Assembly: GCF_030463535.1 (NCBI RefSeq)
Contig: NC_132880.1
Coordinates: 26,998,987 to 27,062,986 of the forward strand
DNA from: Salminus brasiliensis
Lineage: Eukaryota > Chordata > Actinopteri > Characiformes > Bryconidae
Length of the DNA stretch: 64,000 nt
Reading direction: 5' to 3'
The position numbers were made by a program, and so were the translations under genes. Of this stretch, positions 12,101 to 22,939 are shown one piece after another. The notes below the pieces were generated by a model, which saw nothing but the letters and a program-made list of their open reading frames with translations, ran no database searches and was not told where the DNA came from. The number at the start of each line of letters is the position of its first letter. Within the stretch, counting starts at the first letter, position 1.

Positions 12101-14613
12101 CAGGTGGCTTTAGAAACTGGATGGCATCCTCTGAGCCATTTAACAATACCGCATGTTGTTCCACTTGGGCAGCTGGCCTTTTCACATGTGACCTGGCCAT
12201 TGGTTGGACTGCAAGTACACTTTGTGCTGCAGGTGTTATCAACCCAGATGGATTCTCCAGCCTGTAGGTAACGTGTCTCTCCTCCATTGACATACATACA
12301 GCCACACTGATTCTTAGGTACGCATTTGTTTCCACTCCACAGATACCCATCCTTACAGACACAGGCCTCCACACAGTTGGCTTTGCAGTCTGCAGAGGGA
12401 GTTGGATTCTCACATGTAGCGGGACAGGCACAGGACTCAAACTGACTGTTTTCCGGACATTTTGGAGCAGCTGAGAAGAGATTAAAAATGTGGCCATGAG
12501 TAAAATAATTTGTTGCATTTAAAAAATACCTGAAACACATCTGTCTTGGTTACAATTTACCTAAAACTTAACCACATTATTTGTCATATAATAACAAATA
12601 CGCAAATAATTCAATATTGTATATTTTGTGATATGCGCTAATGTGTTTGTCAGGACACAGTCACACATATGCATGGTATCTGATGGATAGTAAACTTTGT
12701 AAAATGTAAAATTTTAGCTGCTATTGGTATAAGCCACTGAGTGAGCAAGACACAAATGCTGGCTAAATTAAAGAAGAGCTATACTGAGAGTTTGGCTCTG
12801 GCTCTCACTCTTTCTTGCACAGCTTGTGATTGTAAAGGCCGGTCTAAACAAAAGACCAGGGCTGAATTTAGTTCTCAGTCTAGCCCTATTTGCTAGCTAG
12901 TAGTATGACCACACATAACTGCTACAGTGTAGGTAGTATTCATGCAATCAGGTAATACACACAGCATTTAACAACTGTCAGCTAGTCTTCGAAATGTGAT
13001 GTGCTATTAACCTTAAACAGCACAAATGTTCAAAGGTATTCTGCACTTAATAAGACATCACCTCACAAAGCCATCTGACTGTCAAACTGTAACATCATAG
13101 AGAAGTCCCTGGGCTTTGAAAGAATGTGTTAACTTGTATACTGACAAGAGACATAATTCCAATAAACCCAGCAATAGAAATGCGGCTTATAAATGTGCCC
13201 AATGCATTACATAGTCTGTGTTCCTAATACTTACGGCAGTCAATGAGGTTTCTCCAGTCGAACACACGTACACCAGCTCTCTGGCAAGCATCTGAGTAGG
13301 TCTGAGCTGTATTGCATAGAAACTTCTTGTATCCCTTCCCCATGCAGTAGTCAAACAGGCAATTTTGATAGAAAACCTTGGAATCGATGAGAGAGCTGCA
13401 TTCCCGGAATGGACCATCAGTGAGAATGGTTATGACATGACAGAAGGCCTCTGCTGCCAAGCGCTTAAACCACGATTCTTCCTTACAACTCTCACACCCA
13501 CCCACACAATCATCACTGCAGTAGTCATCCTCAGGTAAACCTGGAACCCTCCAGCTCTTTCCCAGTGCTGGAATACTGCTTGCCAAAGAGCCAGTGGGAG
13601 TAGTGAGGTCATCATTCTTCTTTGCATTGAAGTTGCCACACATGCCACACATTCTTCCCATAAAGCTGCCTGGTATCTTAATTGACAGGTATTGGTCCCA
13701 GTTGTACTGAACTGACAGACCAAAGTCCGTCTCCACAATAACTGAGAGACCACTTTGCCGAACGGTCACTTTGCCATTTTCAAAGGAGATGGGCAGGTAC
13801 CAGAGAGAATCACTTATCTAAAAAAAATAGTGACATTAATGAATGACATTCCATGAATGAAAATTGTATAATTTAATATAATTATATAATAATATAATTT
13901 AATTGTATAATACAGTCATTCTGTAATTTGGGGTTTAAAGATCTGAATTTGATGCCCCAACACATACACTTACCCGTACAAGTCCATACTCATTGCGGAC
14001 AATGGCAATGGTTTTACCATAAACTTTAATGACGACTCTGTTCACAAAGGCGATTTTTGCCTTGTCGTGGCGGACATTCCCAGCCAGCACTTCAAAGGCA
14101 GGGTGTAAATTGTCCTCCTGGCAGTTCTTGGCCATGATGTAGGTGCAGTTACCCATGAAGTTGTAGTAATTGCCATCAAATGTACGGTAGTGTGGGTCTC
14201 CCATGACCCAGCAAGTACCAATAGAAGCTAAAAGAAATGATAGGATATAGGAAGAAATTGTAGTATAATATAAAATGAATGGAGAAGTTGATTCTGAGAT
14301 CGGGGGGGAAAGTGCTGTTTAAAAAGAAAAACACCACAGTAAAACTTTCTGTTGATGGTTCCCTGCAGATGCTTTGTAGATTATTAGCTGATCCCAGCCA
14401 ATGTTCATCTAAATATCTATTAAATATAACTGAACTCTAATAATGTAATAGATACAGCCCTAAAACTAATTCTGATATTAACCTTAATCCAAAAGATAAA
14501 CCCAGTCCTTATCCTAACTCAATAAAGTTTTAACAGAATTCAAGTATTATTATTCTAGTAGGGGACCAACAAAAAAGTGTGACCATTATTATCATTATTA
14601 TTATTATTATTAT

Positions 14614-14647
<34 letters not shown>

Positions 14648-16469
14648 TACAGTTATCAAGTCACTTAATAATCAGATTTCTTCCTAAATATATGACATGC
14701 ACCCTTACCAATGCTTAGCAACCATATGCCAAAGCACTGCATACATAACTCCAATAACCCAAACAGTTCCTTTATTGGTAAATATTTGAATATACCAAAT
14801 AATATCATTATACAAGTTGCATAAATGCTCTCATTTTTCACCATTTTAAAATTAATTAAAGTTAATCCAATAGCAGCTTTAAAGAGTATGCGATCTACAT
14901 GAGCACTTGAGTAATCGAATAGGTGCCAAAATCCGATAAGGTAGACATGTAAAAACAATCATATGACTTTCTTACCTGGAGGATTGGCAGGGGCTGGCGA
15001 CCCATATCCATTCTCATTGGATGCACCAAAGCTGTACAGAGCAAAAGGTGACTGTGGATGTGCTACCTGATGAATGCTTGAATCATTACCATAACTGAAC
15101 TGTGTCCATGAGTATTCACTTTTCCCAGCTTGAGTCCACTGAAGTTCTTTGGATATTGGAGTTGAATCAAAGGTCAGTTTTCCCAAGTCAGAGGTGCGAA
15201 CTATAACTATGGCTTCATTCGTAAAGCCGGCTTGGCCTTCCATTGTGTAGGAGGTGCTAAAGAGGTCTGTTGGAAGGACAGTGATGAGGAAGGGGTCACT
15301 TATCACCCCATTTTGATTGCTTCCTCCATTAAACTCATAAAGCACCTGAACGCCTTTATCAGCAGTGAAATGCAGAGAGTTTGGATATGGGATATTAATA
15401 TAGAGGGATTCTCCAGGCACCAATTGCTTGGGTGAGGTTGGTCCATCTTGAGTAGTGATTTTGAGTTGAGTGTTTTGTGACGCCTGAATGATGACCGTGT
15501 CAAATCTGAATGAAGGTTCTGTGTAGGCAAGGGTTGCAACTGTGAACTCTGTACCCCAACTACTTACAGGACGGAGCTGTTCATACACGTGATTGCAGTT
15601 TGAAAAATACCAGGTGCAGCTGTGTCCTGTGAAAACTGCAACTGGTTGCTTGGCAGATACTTTGGAGCCAGTCAGGTCATCTTCACTTTGGATCTGCACG
15701 CTCTCATACGGTTCCAAATTGAGAGTGAGTTTGCTCCCTTGTGGGTATTGCTGACCTTGAAATGTCACTGCACCCCTTAACTGAATCTCTACGGTATTCT
15801 GGCTCTCTTGATTGGTGATGGCAAATTCTTTGAAGGTATCAGGTGGACCCATTTGTGGAGTGTAGATGTAGTACTCTGTTCCCCACTCTTTGACAGGGTA
15901 GATCACTGAGGTGTCTGCTGAGTAGGGCTTGAAGTTCATAGACGACACCAGAATGTCTTGGTCAGCTTCCACTCGGACAGTCTGCTTGTTTTTTGTGCTT
16001 CCAATCATCTCCACTCCATCTGGAAGCTGGATTGAACCTCCATATCCTGGCTTAAAAGTATTCTCAAACACTTTTCCCAGTGCAGTCACCTTCACCTTTG
16101 TGCTTAATATGGCATCTGGAGGGCTAGAGATGTCCAACATGAAACGTGATGGGCCATCATTATTCCCTGGTTTGTAATTCTGCATGAAGGATAGAGCAAA
16201 TTCTTTTCCTGCAGGCCCAGCTCTGCAAAGCCCTGAGACATTTAAAGAAAAAAGAGCATAAAAGATATACTAACGATACTGTACTACATGAACAATTTCA
16301 AACAGATAGGTTAGCCTTAAATATTAATATAGAAAGTTTTTTTGCTCCAAAATTCCAAACAAAATGTAATATGCTTTCTGGAGTCCGTCAGCGTTGTAAG
16401 ACAAGGTTGGGACGGGGTCTTACCAAAGAGCAGGGTGGCAACCAACGCACAGAGCATCCTCAGCTTCAT
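2708..16469 (-). CDS. fcgbp: IgGFc-binding protein-like / zonadhesin-family secreted protein, 16 coding exons
   Basis: A large secreted, cysteine-rich protein of the FCGBP family, which in vertebrates is a mucus component. Coding exons on the minus strand, in order: 16469-16424, 16232-14976, 14227-13974, 13817-13235, 12470-11848, 11370-10803, 10702-10500, 9175-9028, 8273-8023, 7903-7321, 7058-6436, 5507-4940, 4844-4642, 4375-4001, 3887-3631, 2717-2708. Lengths sum to 6552 nt, an exact 2183 codons plus stop, with every junction in phase and GT/AG. Order: signal peptide (1-16), IgGFc-binding domain (about 16-434), D1 (vWD+C8), TIL and TILa modules, D2, D3, D4, then a degenerate vWD. D1 to D4 each have GDPHY and a CGxCGNFN motif. 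Regulation is not visible. A different fcgbp/zonadhesin-like paralogue name is possible; family membership is firm. Confidence 0.9.
3080..3321. repeat. Intronic repeat copy A
   Basis: This lies in the last FCGBP-like intron. It is a close copy of 5585-5837, sharing long runs such as GGTCTGCTGACAGAGGTAAA and CAGCAGTTTCTCTGTAAGCT. Inside, a loose unit of the form 'GTCT-TTGATGGAGGTTAAGGGTTCTGAAAT' recurs, so it looks like a diverged minisatellite. The open frame across it is an accident of the repeat. Confidence 0.7.
4438..4470. repeat. (TA)n microsatellite
   Basis: Uninterrupted TA dinucleotides in the intron between FCGBP-like coding exons 13 and 14. Confidence 0.9.
4642..7058 (-). CDS. fcgbp: FCGBP-like TIL-TILa-D4-TIL (coding exons 11-13)
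   Basis: Exons 7058-6436 (623 nt), 5507-4940 (568 nt) and 4844-4642 (203 nt) encode residues about 1506-1970. They are exact-length twins of exons 5-7: [46 protein letters not shown]8 and the [17 protein letters not shown]. The terminal TIL differs from its twin at only four of about 68 residues. Confidence 0.88.
5540..5837. repeat. Intronic repeat copy B
   Basis: This lies in the intron between FCGBP-like coding exons 11 and 12 and matches 3080-3321 over about 240 bases with scattered differences and one-base indels. Both copies keep the same strand. They sit in non-equivalent introns of the gene, so they were not simply carried along with the exon duplication. Confidence 0.7.
6046..6124. 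repeat. Palindromic (TTA)n-(TAA)n microsatellite
   Basis: A run of ATT/TTA triplets turns at about 6084 into a run of AAT/TAA triplets, so the whole 79-base tract is a near-perfect inverted repeat able to fold into a hairpin. It is in the intron between FCGBP-like exons 11 and 12. Confidence 0.88.
7321..8273 (-). CDS. fcgbp: FCGBP-like D3: vWD and C8 (coding exons 9-10)
   Basis: Exons 8273-8023 (251 nt) and 7903-7321 (583 nt) encode residues about 1228-1505. They repeat D1: [19 protein letters not shown], then ISDSLWYLP at the start of the second exon, [16 protein letters not shown], and C8 ending RNHIGC. The GTGAGT donor follows at 7320. D1 and D3 differ at many residues in the first exon (for example [13 protein letters not shown] against [13 protein letters not shown]). 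Confidence 0.88.
8690..8970. mobile_element. Truncated Tc1-type miniature element (same family as 52031-52480)
   Basis: The right end reads CAGGTGTCCCAATACATTTG then AATATAGTGTA. Internal landmarks (GCGTGGGCTA, CCCCCAGCA, TCACTAATGCTCTTGT, CCTCACAGCA, CAGTAGAGACA) appear in the same order as in the fuller copy at 52031-52480. The left terminal repeat is missing. It lies in the intron that separates FCGBP-like exons 8 and 9. Confidence 0.75.
9028..9175 (-). CDS. fcgbp: FCGBP-like coding exon 8: TILa module
   Basis: This 148-nt exon is not a stand-alone open reading frame of note, but it is flanked by TTGTAG acceptor and GTAAGT donor and keeps the phase. It translates as [20 protein letters not shown], continues with [12 protein letters not shown], and ends GCYPKPNG. 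This matches the TILa/VWC-like spacer that precedes each vWD in this protein. It is the stand-alone counterpart of the first third of exon 14. Confidence 0.85.
10232..10252. repeat. Poly-T/poly-G tract
   Basis: Nine T then twelve G on the plus strand, in the FCGBP-like intron between coding exons 7 and 8. The long G run may be length-unstable. Confidence 0.8.
10500..12470 (-). CDS. fcgbp: FCGBP-like TIL-TILa-D2-TIL (coding exons 5-7)
   Basis: Exons 12470-11848 (623 nt), 11370-10803 (568 nt) and 10702-10500 (203 nt) encode residues about 714-1178. Order: trypsin-inhibitor-like cysteine-rich module ([16 protein letters not shown]), a TILa/VWC-like module, vWD start with [12 protein letters not shown], vWD core with [17 protein letters not shown]8, and a second TIL ([14 protein letters not shown]...CDTPCPG). 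The donor of the 203-nt exon is GTAGGT at 10499, chosen because it keeps phase and matches the length of its twin at 4642-4844. Confidence 0.87.
13235..14227 (-). CDS. fcgbp: FCGBP-like D1: vWD and C8 (coding exons 3-4)
   Basis: Exons 14227-13974 (254 nt) and 13817-13235 (583 nt) encode residues about 435-713. The first opens with [14 protein letters not shown], the start of a vWD domain with the GD/PH site known to self-cleave in FCGBP and MUC2. The second carries [10 protein letters not shown], an acidic NDD calcium-loop-like segment, then the C8 cysteine domain ending ...RNLIDC. Lengths are almost identical to the D3 exons. Confidence 0.88.
14590..14647. repeat. (TTA)n-(TAG)n compound microsatellite
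   Basis: An ATT/TTA run switches to AGT/TAG triplets within the intron after the IgGFc-binding exon. Confidence 0.85.
14976..16232 (-). CDS. fcgbp: FCGBP-like coding exon 2: IgGFc-binding N-terminal domain
   Basis: A single 1257-base exon carries the whole N-terminal domain, residues about 16-434. Segments such as [15 protein letters not shown] and [16 protein letters not shown] are two repeats of the 'W-G-x-[EF]-[YF]' beta-sheet pattern typical of the IgGFc-binding domain (Pfam IgGFc_binding). The exon ends ...ANPPG at a GTAAGA donor. In mammalian FCGBP this domain precedes the vWD array, as here. Whether the fish protein binds IgG Fc is unknown; IgG as such is absent from fish, so the name describes homology only. 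Confidence 0.88.
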
Positions 16470-16471
16470 AG
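16424..16471 (-). CDS. fcgbp: FCGBP-like coding exon 1: start codon and signal peptide
   Basis: ATG at 16469-16467 follows an acceptor (CTGTAG) by two bases. It opens [16 protein letters not shown], a short basic start plus a hydrophobic core ending in small residues, as expected for a cleaved signal peptide. The donor GTAAGA follows at 16423. The exon leaves one base of a glycine codon, which the next exon completes. An upstream ATG in the same frame, in the window's 16568-16470 stretch, lies in the preceding intron and is not needed. Confidence 0.8.
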
Positions 16472-16725
16472 CTACAGGTACAGAAAAACTGATTAGTTTC
16501 CACACAGTGTTTAAATTTAGAATTGAGTATAAATTTACCCCTACTAGAGATTTGGACCCAAAATTCAATCTCTCCCATTTACAATTTCATAGCATCAACA
16601 TGCTTTAAATCATTAAATTATCCCAAATCTGGAGAAAAAAATGGTCATAGCATTTTAAAATCCCTTAGCACTGTCTTTCACCCACTTTGAATCACTGAAC
16701 TGCATGTAGCAGCATAATGGCTTAC

Positions 16726-16820
16726 CTGAGTCTAAAGATTGACACAAAGTGTGAAGCTGATCTGGATTCTGTGGCTTAAATTTGCTTCTCCTTTCTGCAG
16801 CAGCCAATCAGTGCTGCTTT
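16726..16820 (-). promoter_or_regulatory. Probable untranslated exon 1 and promoter of the FCGBP-like gene
   Basis: A donor GTAAGC at 16725 suits an untranslated first exon whose partner acceptor lies two bases before the ATG at 16469. Upstream on the minus strand is an AT-rich TTTAA box (plus 16771-16781), and about 25 bases further an inverted CCAAT box (ATTGGCT, plus 16802-16810). The start site would be near 16745. Spacing is plausible, but this is inference. Confidence 0.4.
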
Positions 16821-16829
16821 GCCACTGCT

Positions 16830-17320
16830 GAAAGAATTGCGTGTAGTGCCACATGAGGCTAATTCTGTTGCTGAAATGTTTGTAGACCGCATAATGGAAC
16901 GGTGGCCACACCTGTGTTATCTTATACATTCAGACACAATGAGAAAATGCATTTTGATTTTTTTCTTAATTGAGCACATGCTTTCCGTGTGATGTGACTA
17001 TTTAGAGCTAATCTATCTCATATTTTCATTTTCAAATGTTTACTTGGAGAGAACATTCAAATGTACATATTGTATAAGAATATGATCAGCTGATGATTTC
17101 ATACTTTTATAACTGAATAGGGGACAATATGTTTTTTTCATGAGGGGAAAACATTTTAGGCATTATGTTTATTTTATTTAATTTTTTTTAGATTAAGCAA
17201 ACATCTTTGCTTCTCTTGTGACTAAATGTTATGTTGAGCAGCCTTGCAATATTTATCCTTTTAGTGCCACTATCACAGAGAAATTAAAGTACAGTGAAAT
17301 TAAAGTACTGTGGTCTCTAT
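16830..17320. other. Upstream flank of the FCGBP-like gene
   Basis: AT-rich DNA with no gene, RNA or transposon that I can identify. Confidence 0.5.
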
Positions 17321-18235
17321 ATTGACTTGTGTTTAGTAGTGTCTATTCATTTACATTTACATTTACATTTACGGCATTTAGCAGACACTCTTACCCAGAG
17401 CAACTTACAAAAGTGCTTTGCTATTTACCCAAGAATAACCTCAGCTAGTTAGAATAGACTAATAATTCAAAGATACCTCTAAGTTTAGACACTACTAAAC
17501 ACACGTCAATAAGATGATCGCTCTGCTATTCTCAGAAGAGGTGAGTCTTTAGTCTGGGTTTGAAGACAGCGAGCGACTCTGCTGCTCGGACACCCAGGGG
17601 AAGCTCGTTCCACCACTTTGGTGCCAGGACAGAAAAAAGCCTGGACGCTTGTCGTTTGTGGATTTTGAGGGATGGTGGGTCCATTGCCATCAGGTACGGA
17701 GGGGCTGGTCCATTCTTGGCTTTGTAGGCCAGCGTCAGGGTTTTGAATCTGATGCATGAAGCAGCTACAGGAAGCCAGTGAAGAGAAAGCAGCAGTGGAG
17801 TGACATGGCTGAATTTAGGAGCATTGAAGACGACCCGTGCCGCTGCATTCTGGATAAGTTGCAGGGGCCTGATGGTGCACAGAGGGAGACCAGCTGCAGT
17901 AGTCAAGTCTTGTGTGACAAGAGACTGAACGAGCACCTGGGCGGCCTCTCTAGAGAGGAAGGGATGAATTCTCCGGATGTTGTACAGGAGAAATCTGCAG
18001 GACCGAGTTACGTTTGCAACATGACTTGAGAACAATAAATGATCATCCATGACTACACCAAGGCTTCCAGCTTCTCTAGATGGAGTGACCAAATGAGATA
18101 GCAAGATCGTTTTTAGGTCCAGCAGTTCCCGGGATGTACATTCAAACTAGCTGAGGTTTTTCAGTGAAGCACTTTTGAAAATCGCTCTGGATAAGAGCAT
18201 CTACTAAATGGGTAAATGTAAATGTAAATGTTAAT
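17321..18235 (-). mobile_element. L2-like LINE 3' fragment with fold-back 3' ends
   Basis: The minus-strand frame at 18104-17532 matches the C-terminal part of an L2/CR1-type reverse transcriptase protein, with the landmarks LQLIQNAAARVV, LHWLPV, RIKTLTLAYKA-like text and FKPRLKTHLF at the end. Its 3' UTR runs to about 17346 and finishes in a (TGTAAA)n-type tail. The tail unit GCATTTAGCAGACACTCTTA at 17375-17394 recurs inverted at 18170-18232 as a second, plus-oriented 3' end. A 25-base inverted pair also lies at 17321-17345 and 17487-17511, with one mismatch. It is truncated at the 5' end and not functional. Confidence 0.8.
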
Positions 18236-18239
18236 GAAA

Positions 18240-19960
18240 TGTAATTGCTATAATGTGTAGAGTATAATACCAAACTCAAAGCAAAATGTGTGTCTACAGA
18301 ATCTACAGGACTCACTGAATAAGTAATTAAATTCTGCACAAATTAAAATTGACCAAATGATTTCCATCATACCATTAGCAATACTATGTCAAGATTAAAG
18401 CATGTTTAGCTTTGAAATATTTGGCAACAGACAAGACATGACAACAGAACATGCCAGTGTGCTGCTCTCCGAACTTGTTGAGAGATGACGTCTGTAATTA
18501 GCACTGATACATGACAACTAACCTCATGTGTTTGCAAAGATTGAGGAAAGTCCCAGTTCAAGGATCTGTTTGGATCCTTATGATGTGTCCTCACTGGCAA
18601 TAGTTTTTGTGCAGTTGTAGTGTGTGCCTCTCAGAATGATCATCATAAATTATACCTTTGAATGTCAGGTTATGGTGTTGGTTTCCCTTTCATATCATTG
18701 AGACAAGGGCAAGGTCGCCAATTGTGGCAGGGTGAATTTCTGTATGTGAGATGTTTAATATCATAGAAGTAGTTAAAGTAGTCAATGTGTAAGTATGAAT
18801 TGTTTACTAAAGAACAGAATGGGAATTTATCTGCATGTTTTAGTCGCCACCATCACCAAGACCAAAGTTCAAATGAATGTAGTGGGCAAGTGGGTTTATC
18901 TGTCTAATGATGAATCTAGAACTGTCTTAAAATACTGGGGAGTTGGATAAGTTGGAAGGAAAAGTGAAGTGCAGGGACAAACCTGGTGATAAAAATACAC
19001 AAACATGGACAGGGATGCAGAGTATTGGTTTTATGTGTGTAGGGTAATGAGAACTGTGCAATACAAGTGCAAGGTACTCACATCATAGTATATAATACTT
19101 TGGAATAAAAATAAGAAAAAATGCCTGCGTTCAATGCAGTGCAAAAATAGCACTGTGCTCTAGCGCCATGACTGGACATAGAAAAAAAGATCACAGTCTA
19201 TTTATCTGTCATTAAGGTTAGTCTGTTACTGATATATCAGACAAACCAGTCATACACAGAGCCAAAAGATTAGATGTATTCAAAATAAATATTTAATGCA
19301 TTGTAAAGGCTGTTTTATACTCTTGTGAAGGTGCATGTAAATGCATGGTTTGCAAGGGATGCAGAGAAGGGGTTCATGAGTAGGCCATATATAGGTCACA
19401 GAGGAATTTGCAGAGCATGGAAAAGTGTATCTGACAGTGTTTGAGGTAGGATAAGATATTATCAAAACTTGTAATATTGCTCAAAGGGTTCTCAATTATT
19501 CAATTACAAATATTCAGCTTCTTTTCCCACTTTTCACTTTTTCTCGTTCTCTCAGCAGCCTGTTCGCTTTTGGCTGACTGAAACTCCATGTATAAAGTGT
19601 TAAACTTTAATGCTGAAATACAATCTCATTTTTTAGACTGATTGATAATTTCCTAGCAGGTCACACTCTATAGTGCAGACTAACAGCTAACTAAGGCTAA
19701 AAATACACATGTTTAGAGGATAAAGCTTCACATCTGAGAACAAGGTCTTAGGAGTAATGTAACAGCTGATATTTAACAGTGTTCTGGTGGTCACTGGTTA
19801 GTGTCACATAACTTACATTAGGTTAACCAGCACAATGCATCCATGTAGGCATCCATGTAGGGATATGTCTAAGCAGTGAGTCCCGACAGCTCACACATCC
19901 TTTGGCCCACTTAAATGGGCATTAAGAATGAGCATGAAGAATGAATTAACATATCATATT
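18240..19960. other. Intergenic, nothing recognised
   Basis: No splice-linked exons, RNA genes or clear transposon ends are visible. Short frames here are unsupported. Confidence 0.5.
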
Positions 19961-19969
19961 ATAATGTCA

Positions 19970-20400
19970 AAAATAAGTACACCCCAGTGTACAAGTCTTT
20001 TTATGACCTATTTAAACATGGACATTAGATCTTCATTTAAATAATATTGAGACAATTTTTTATAAAGATCTAAAATATATATATAATAAACTAAAGAAAA
20101 GTCTTTTAAAAATCATTTTAGGATTGTAGGAGACATCTTCATGCATCTTGTGGTCTGCTCCTAGGCCAAACTTGCTAAGATGGCCTGACTTGGAAGTTTT
20201 CCATTTTTTTCTGGACAGTGGAATGGCTGATTTCTGCTTGTTTTTAATCTATTTCTTACGTGTTATTAGTTTAGTTAAATTACCTTCATCTCTGAAACTA
20301 ATATTGATAAAAATCAAATATCCATATGTTTAAATATGTTTAAAAAGACAAAGGCCTTTAATGGGGTATCATATATCTTTTCACATAATTTTAAAAGACT
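19970..20400 (-). mobile_element. Possible DNA-transposon remnant
   Basis: Text such as AAGATGGCCTGACTTGGAAG and TTCTGGACAGTGGAATGGCTG resembles the antisense of a fish Tc1-like element internal region. There is no intact frame and no clear ends. This is family recall, not proof. Confidence 0.3.
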
Positions 20401-20756
20401 GTCCTCACTTGAAGAAACCAGCATCATGTTTAAACACAGAAGTATTCCTTATTAACATTATACCACTCCACCCTATGTGTACATAATAAATAATAATAAT
20501 CTCAGACCCAGGCAGGGATGCAAGTCAACTCCAATGTGTCTTTAAATCTCAGTCTTTAGTATAAGTCTCTGCGGTGGCTCCGGCTCTGTGATCGGGAGGG
20601 TAGCGTTGCGCCTGTGATTTTCAGTGCTTATTTTTAAAGCTGTTGGGAGCATCTTCATAGCTAACAGCAGCTGTCTGTAGTCCTCCTGCCAAAACGTCAC
20701 AAAAAGTGATGTTAATCTAACCATAGACTGTCTAGAGATATAGAATATATCTCTCT

Positions 20757-20822
20757 CTCACACACACACACACAGTATGTATATATTTAAATATATATAT
20801 ATATATATATACATACATACAC
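20757..20822. repeat. CA and TA microsatellite cluster
   Basis: (CA)n followed by ATATAT and (CATA)n tracts. Confidence 0.85.
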
Positions 20823-21837
20823 ACCCTGGGGTCAGTACTTACAATTTGACAGATGTTACTGAAACTGTTCCAAGACCAATACAGTGGTCTTGAAGGGGAA
20901 ATATCTGTGGCCATCTGATTCTCCCATGAAGTTCTCAGACAGCAATATCTTTTTCGAGATGCAGTTGCCAATATTGGCTAGCAGCCAATGTTTTACATTT
21001 AAAATACATTTGAGCTGTTGGGTATGTCAACACTGAGTTGGTAAAACTGATTCATGCAACTCTACTGTAACTAATAAATGTTAACTTATGTTATTTCTGA
21101 GAGTCAGTAAAATGATACCATTAAAAGTAGTTGGTGAACCTTATACTAGACACCGTCTTTAGTGGCTGTGCTGTTACTTAGCATGCCTCAGCCAATTTAA
21201 AATCAGTAAACGTGTAAGTAAGCAGGTCCACGTCTTAACTGGGAAAGTAAGAATAGAAGGTTTGTTGAAAGTAGGCCAGGTGTGACATTTTTGATAGCTA
21301 ACAATTCTGCCAATCTTTCAGTAGATTTCAAATGCTTGGAAACACCCTGTTGACTTAGGGACAGAGTAAACCGTACCTCCCACATACTAAAACAGGTGTT
21401 CACGAGATAATGGTCTTGACCCCTGCTGCACTGAAAAACATAAAAATGTGCTCAAAATTCCTAAATACAATCATTCAACAATACTAATTGTATTTTCATC
21501 ATCTTGGATAAGCATGTAAGCTTTTCTTTGTCAATATTAGGAGACAGCTACCACCCAGCATTAGTCATAGCATTTAAACTGAAAATACAGGTTGGTTTTG
21601 TACTTATCGTGCATTACCACTTCCTTCTACAATTGTCAGCCTACATAAATGTCTATTAACCATTTAAAACAAATGTAAACAGCTATTTTTATCTAAAAGT
21701 TGAACATTCTATTGTCATTTAGTCAAAAAATTCATTGCAATGTACTTACAAAATATGAAGTGCTTTTTATATACTAAACGTTTGGGTTCCACTAGTCAAA
21801 TTACACCATAAGGTTCTTCTAGATCTTATTAGCACCT

Positions 21838-22760
21838 ACAGTGTCTATTAAAAGTATTCACCCCAATGTTTTCCCCTTTTATTGCTTTCATAAATTGACT
21901 CATGGTCAATCAAATTTGGCTTTTGTTTTACAAGAAGGCAATTCTTTGTAACATAAATGATTTCATAAATATTCACCCCCATTAAGTCAGTAGTTAGTAG
22001 ATGCAGAGTCAGTGTGAATAGGTCTCAATCAGGCTTGCATTTCTGGATACTGCAATTTTATTCCATTCCTCTTTGCAAAATTGCTCAATCTCTGTCTGCT
22101 TGCATGGGGATCGACTGTGCCCAGCCACACATTTTCTACAGGGTTGAGGTCCAGGCTTGGATTCAGTCACTTCAGAACATTTAACTTGTCTTAAAACCAT
22201 TTTATGTAGCTGTCTCTGTTTGCTTCAGGTCATTGTCTTGCTGGACAATAGATCTTCTCCCAATTCACAGTTCTCCTGCAGACTGAATCAGATTGTCCTC
22301 CTACATTTTTCTATAATTTGCTGCATTCTTTTTTCCCCTCTACCTAAACAAGCCTTACAGGGCCTACTGCCATGACTCATCTCCACAGCATGATGCTGCC
22401 ACACTATGCACATGGTGTGTTTGTGGATTTTGTGTTGTGTTTGGTGTTTGCCAAACATAGCATCTAGTCTAATGGCCAAATAGCTCCATTTCATTCTTAT
22501 CAGACCAAAGAACCAAGAGTCACCCACATGCTTTTGGTTGAACTGTAGTTCAGATATAATGATTTCCGCCACTCTGATGTAGCTTTTAACTCCTTTCAAG
22601 TAGTCATAGAAGTCTTGGTGGCCTCCCTTACTAGTCTTTTTCTTGCATGGTCATTCAATTTGTGAGAATGCCCTGATATAGGCAGATTTATGCATGTGAC
22701 ATATTCCATTTCTTAATGATAGATTTGTTTTAATTGCCATTATATTGTAGAAATTGTTAT
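21838..22760 (-). mobile_element. Tc1/mariner-like element remnant, transposase C-terminus
   Basis: On the minus strand two frames carry fragments of a Tc1 transposase C-terminal half: LDLNPVENVW in one frame, and EQFCKEEWNKIAVS then ASLIETY in another, so at least one frameshift is present. The left terminus ACAGTGTCTATTAAAAGTAT resembles the ends of fish Tc1-like elements (ACAGTG..AAAGTATTCA). The N-terminal DNA-binding half is not intact. It is a dead copy. Confidence 0.7.
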
Positions 22761-22792
22761 TTCACTCAGTACCCATTTAAATAAATATTTAC

Positions 22793-22937
22793 ATTCAAAT
22801 TCAGCTTTACAGAGATCCGGGTCCAAGCTAGTGGCAACCGTGGCAAGAAAAAAACTCCCTCAGGTCCAGAGGAAGAAACCTTGAGAGGAACCAAGACTCA
22901 AAAGGGGAACCCATCCTTCTCAGGCCGACACCAGATA
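22793..22937 (-). mobile_element. LINE 3' UTR fragment
   Basis: The segment with GGCAAGAAAAAAACTCCCTC, GAGGAAGAAACCTTGAGAGG and AACCAAGACTCAAAAGGGGA is a diverged version of the 3' UTR seen at 31440-31560 and 36425-36535. It belongs to the same broad L2-type 3' end family. Confidence 0.65.
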
Positions 22938-22939
22938 AT

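Noticed and set aside
14665-14958. 97-codon minus-strand frame next to the IgGFc exon
   Set aside because: It lies wholly within the intron after the donor at 14975; no splice site or homology supports it.
17778-18029. 83-codon plus-strand frame
   Set aside because: Antisense shadow of the L2 LINE C-terminal frame.
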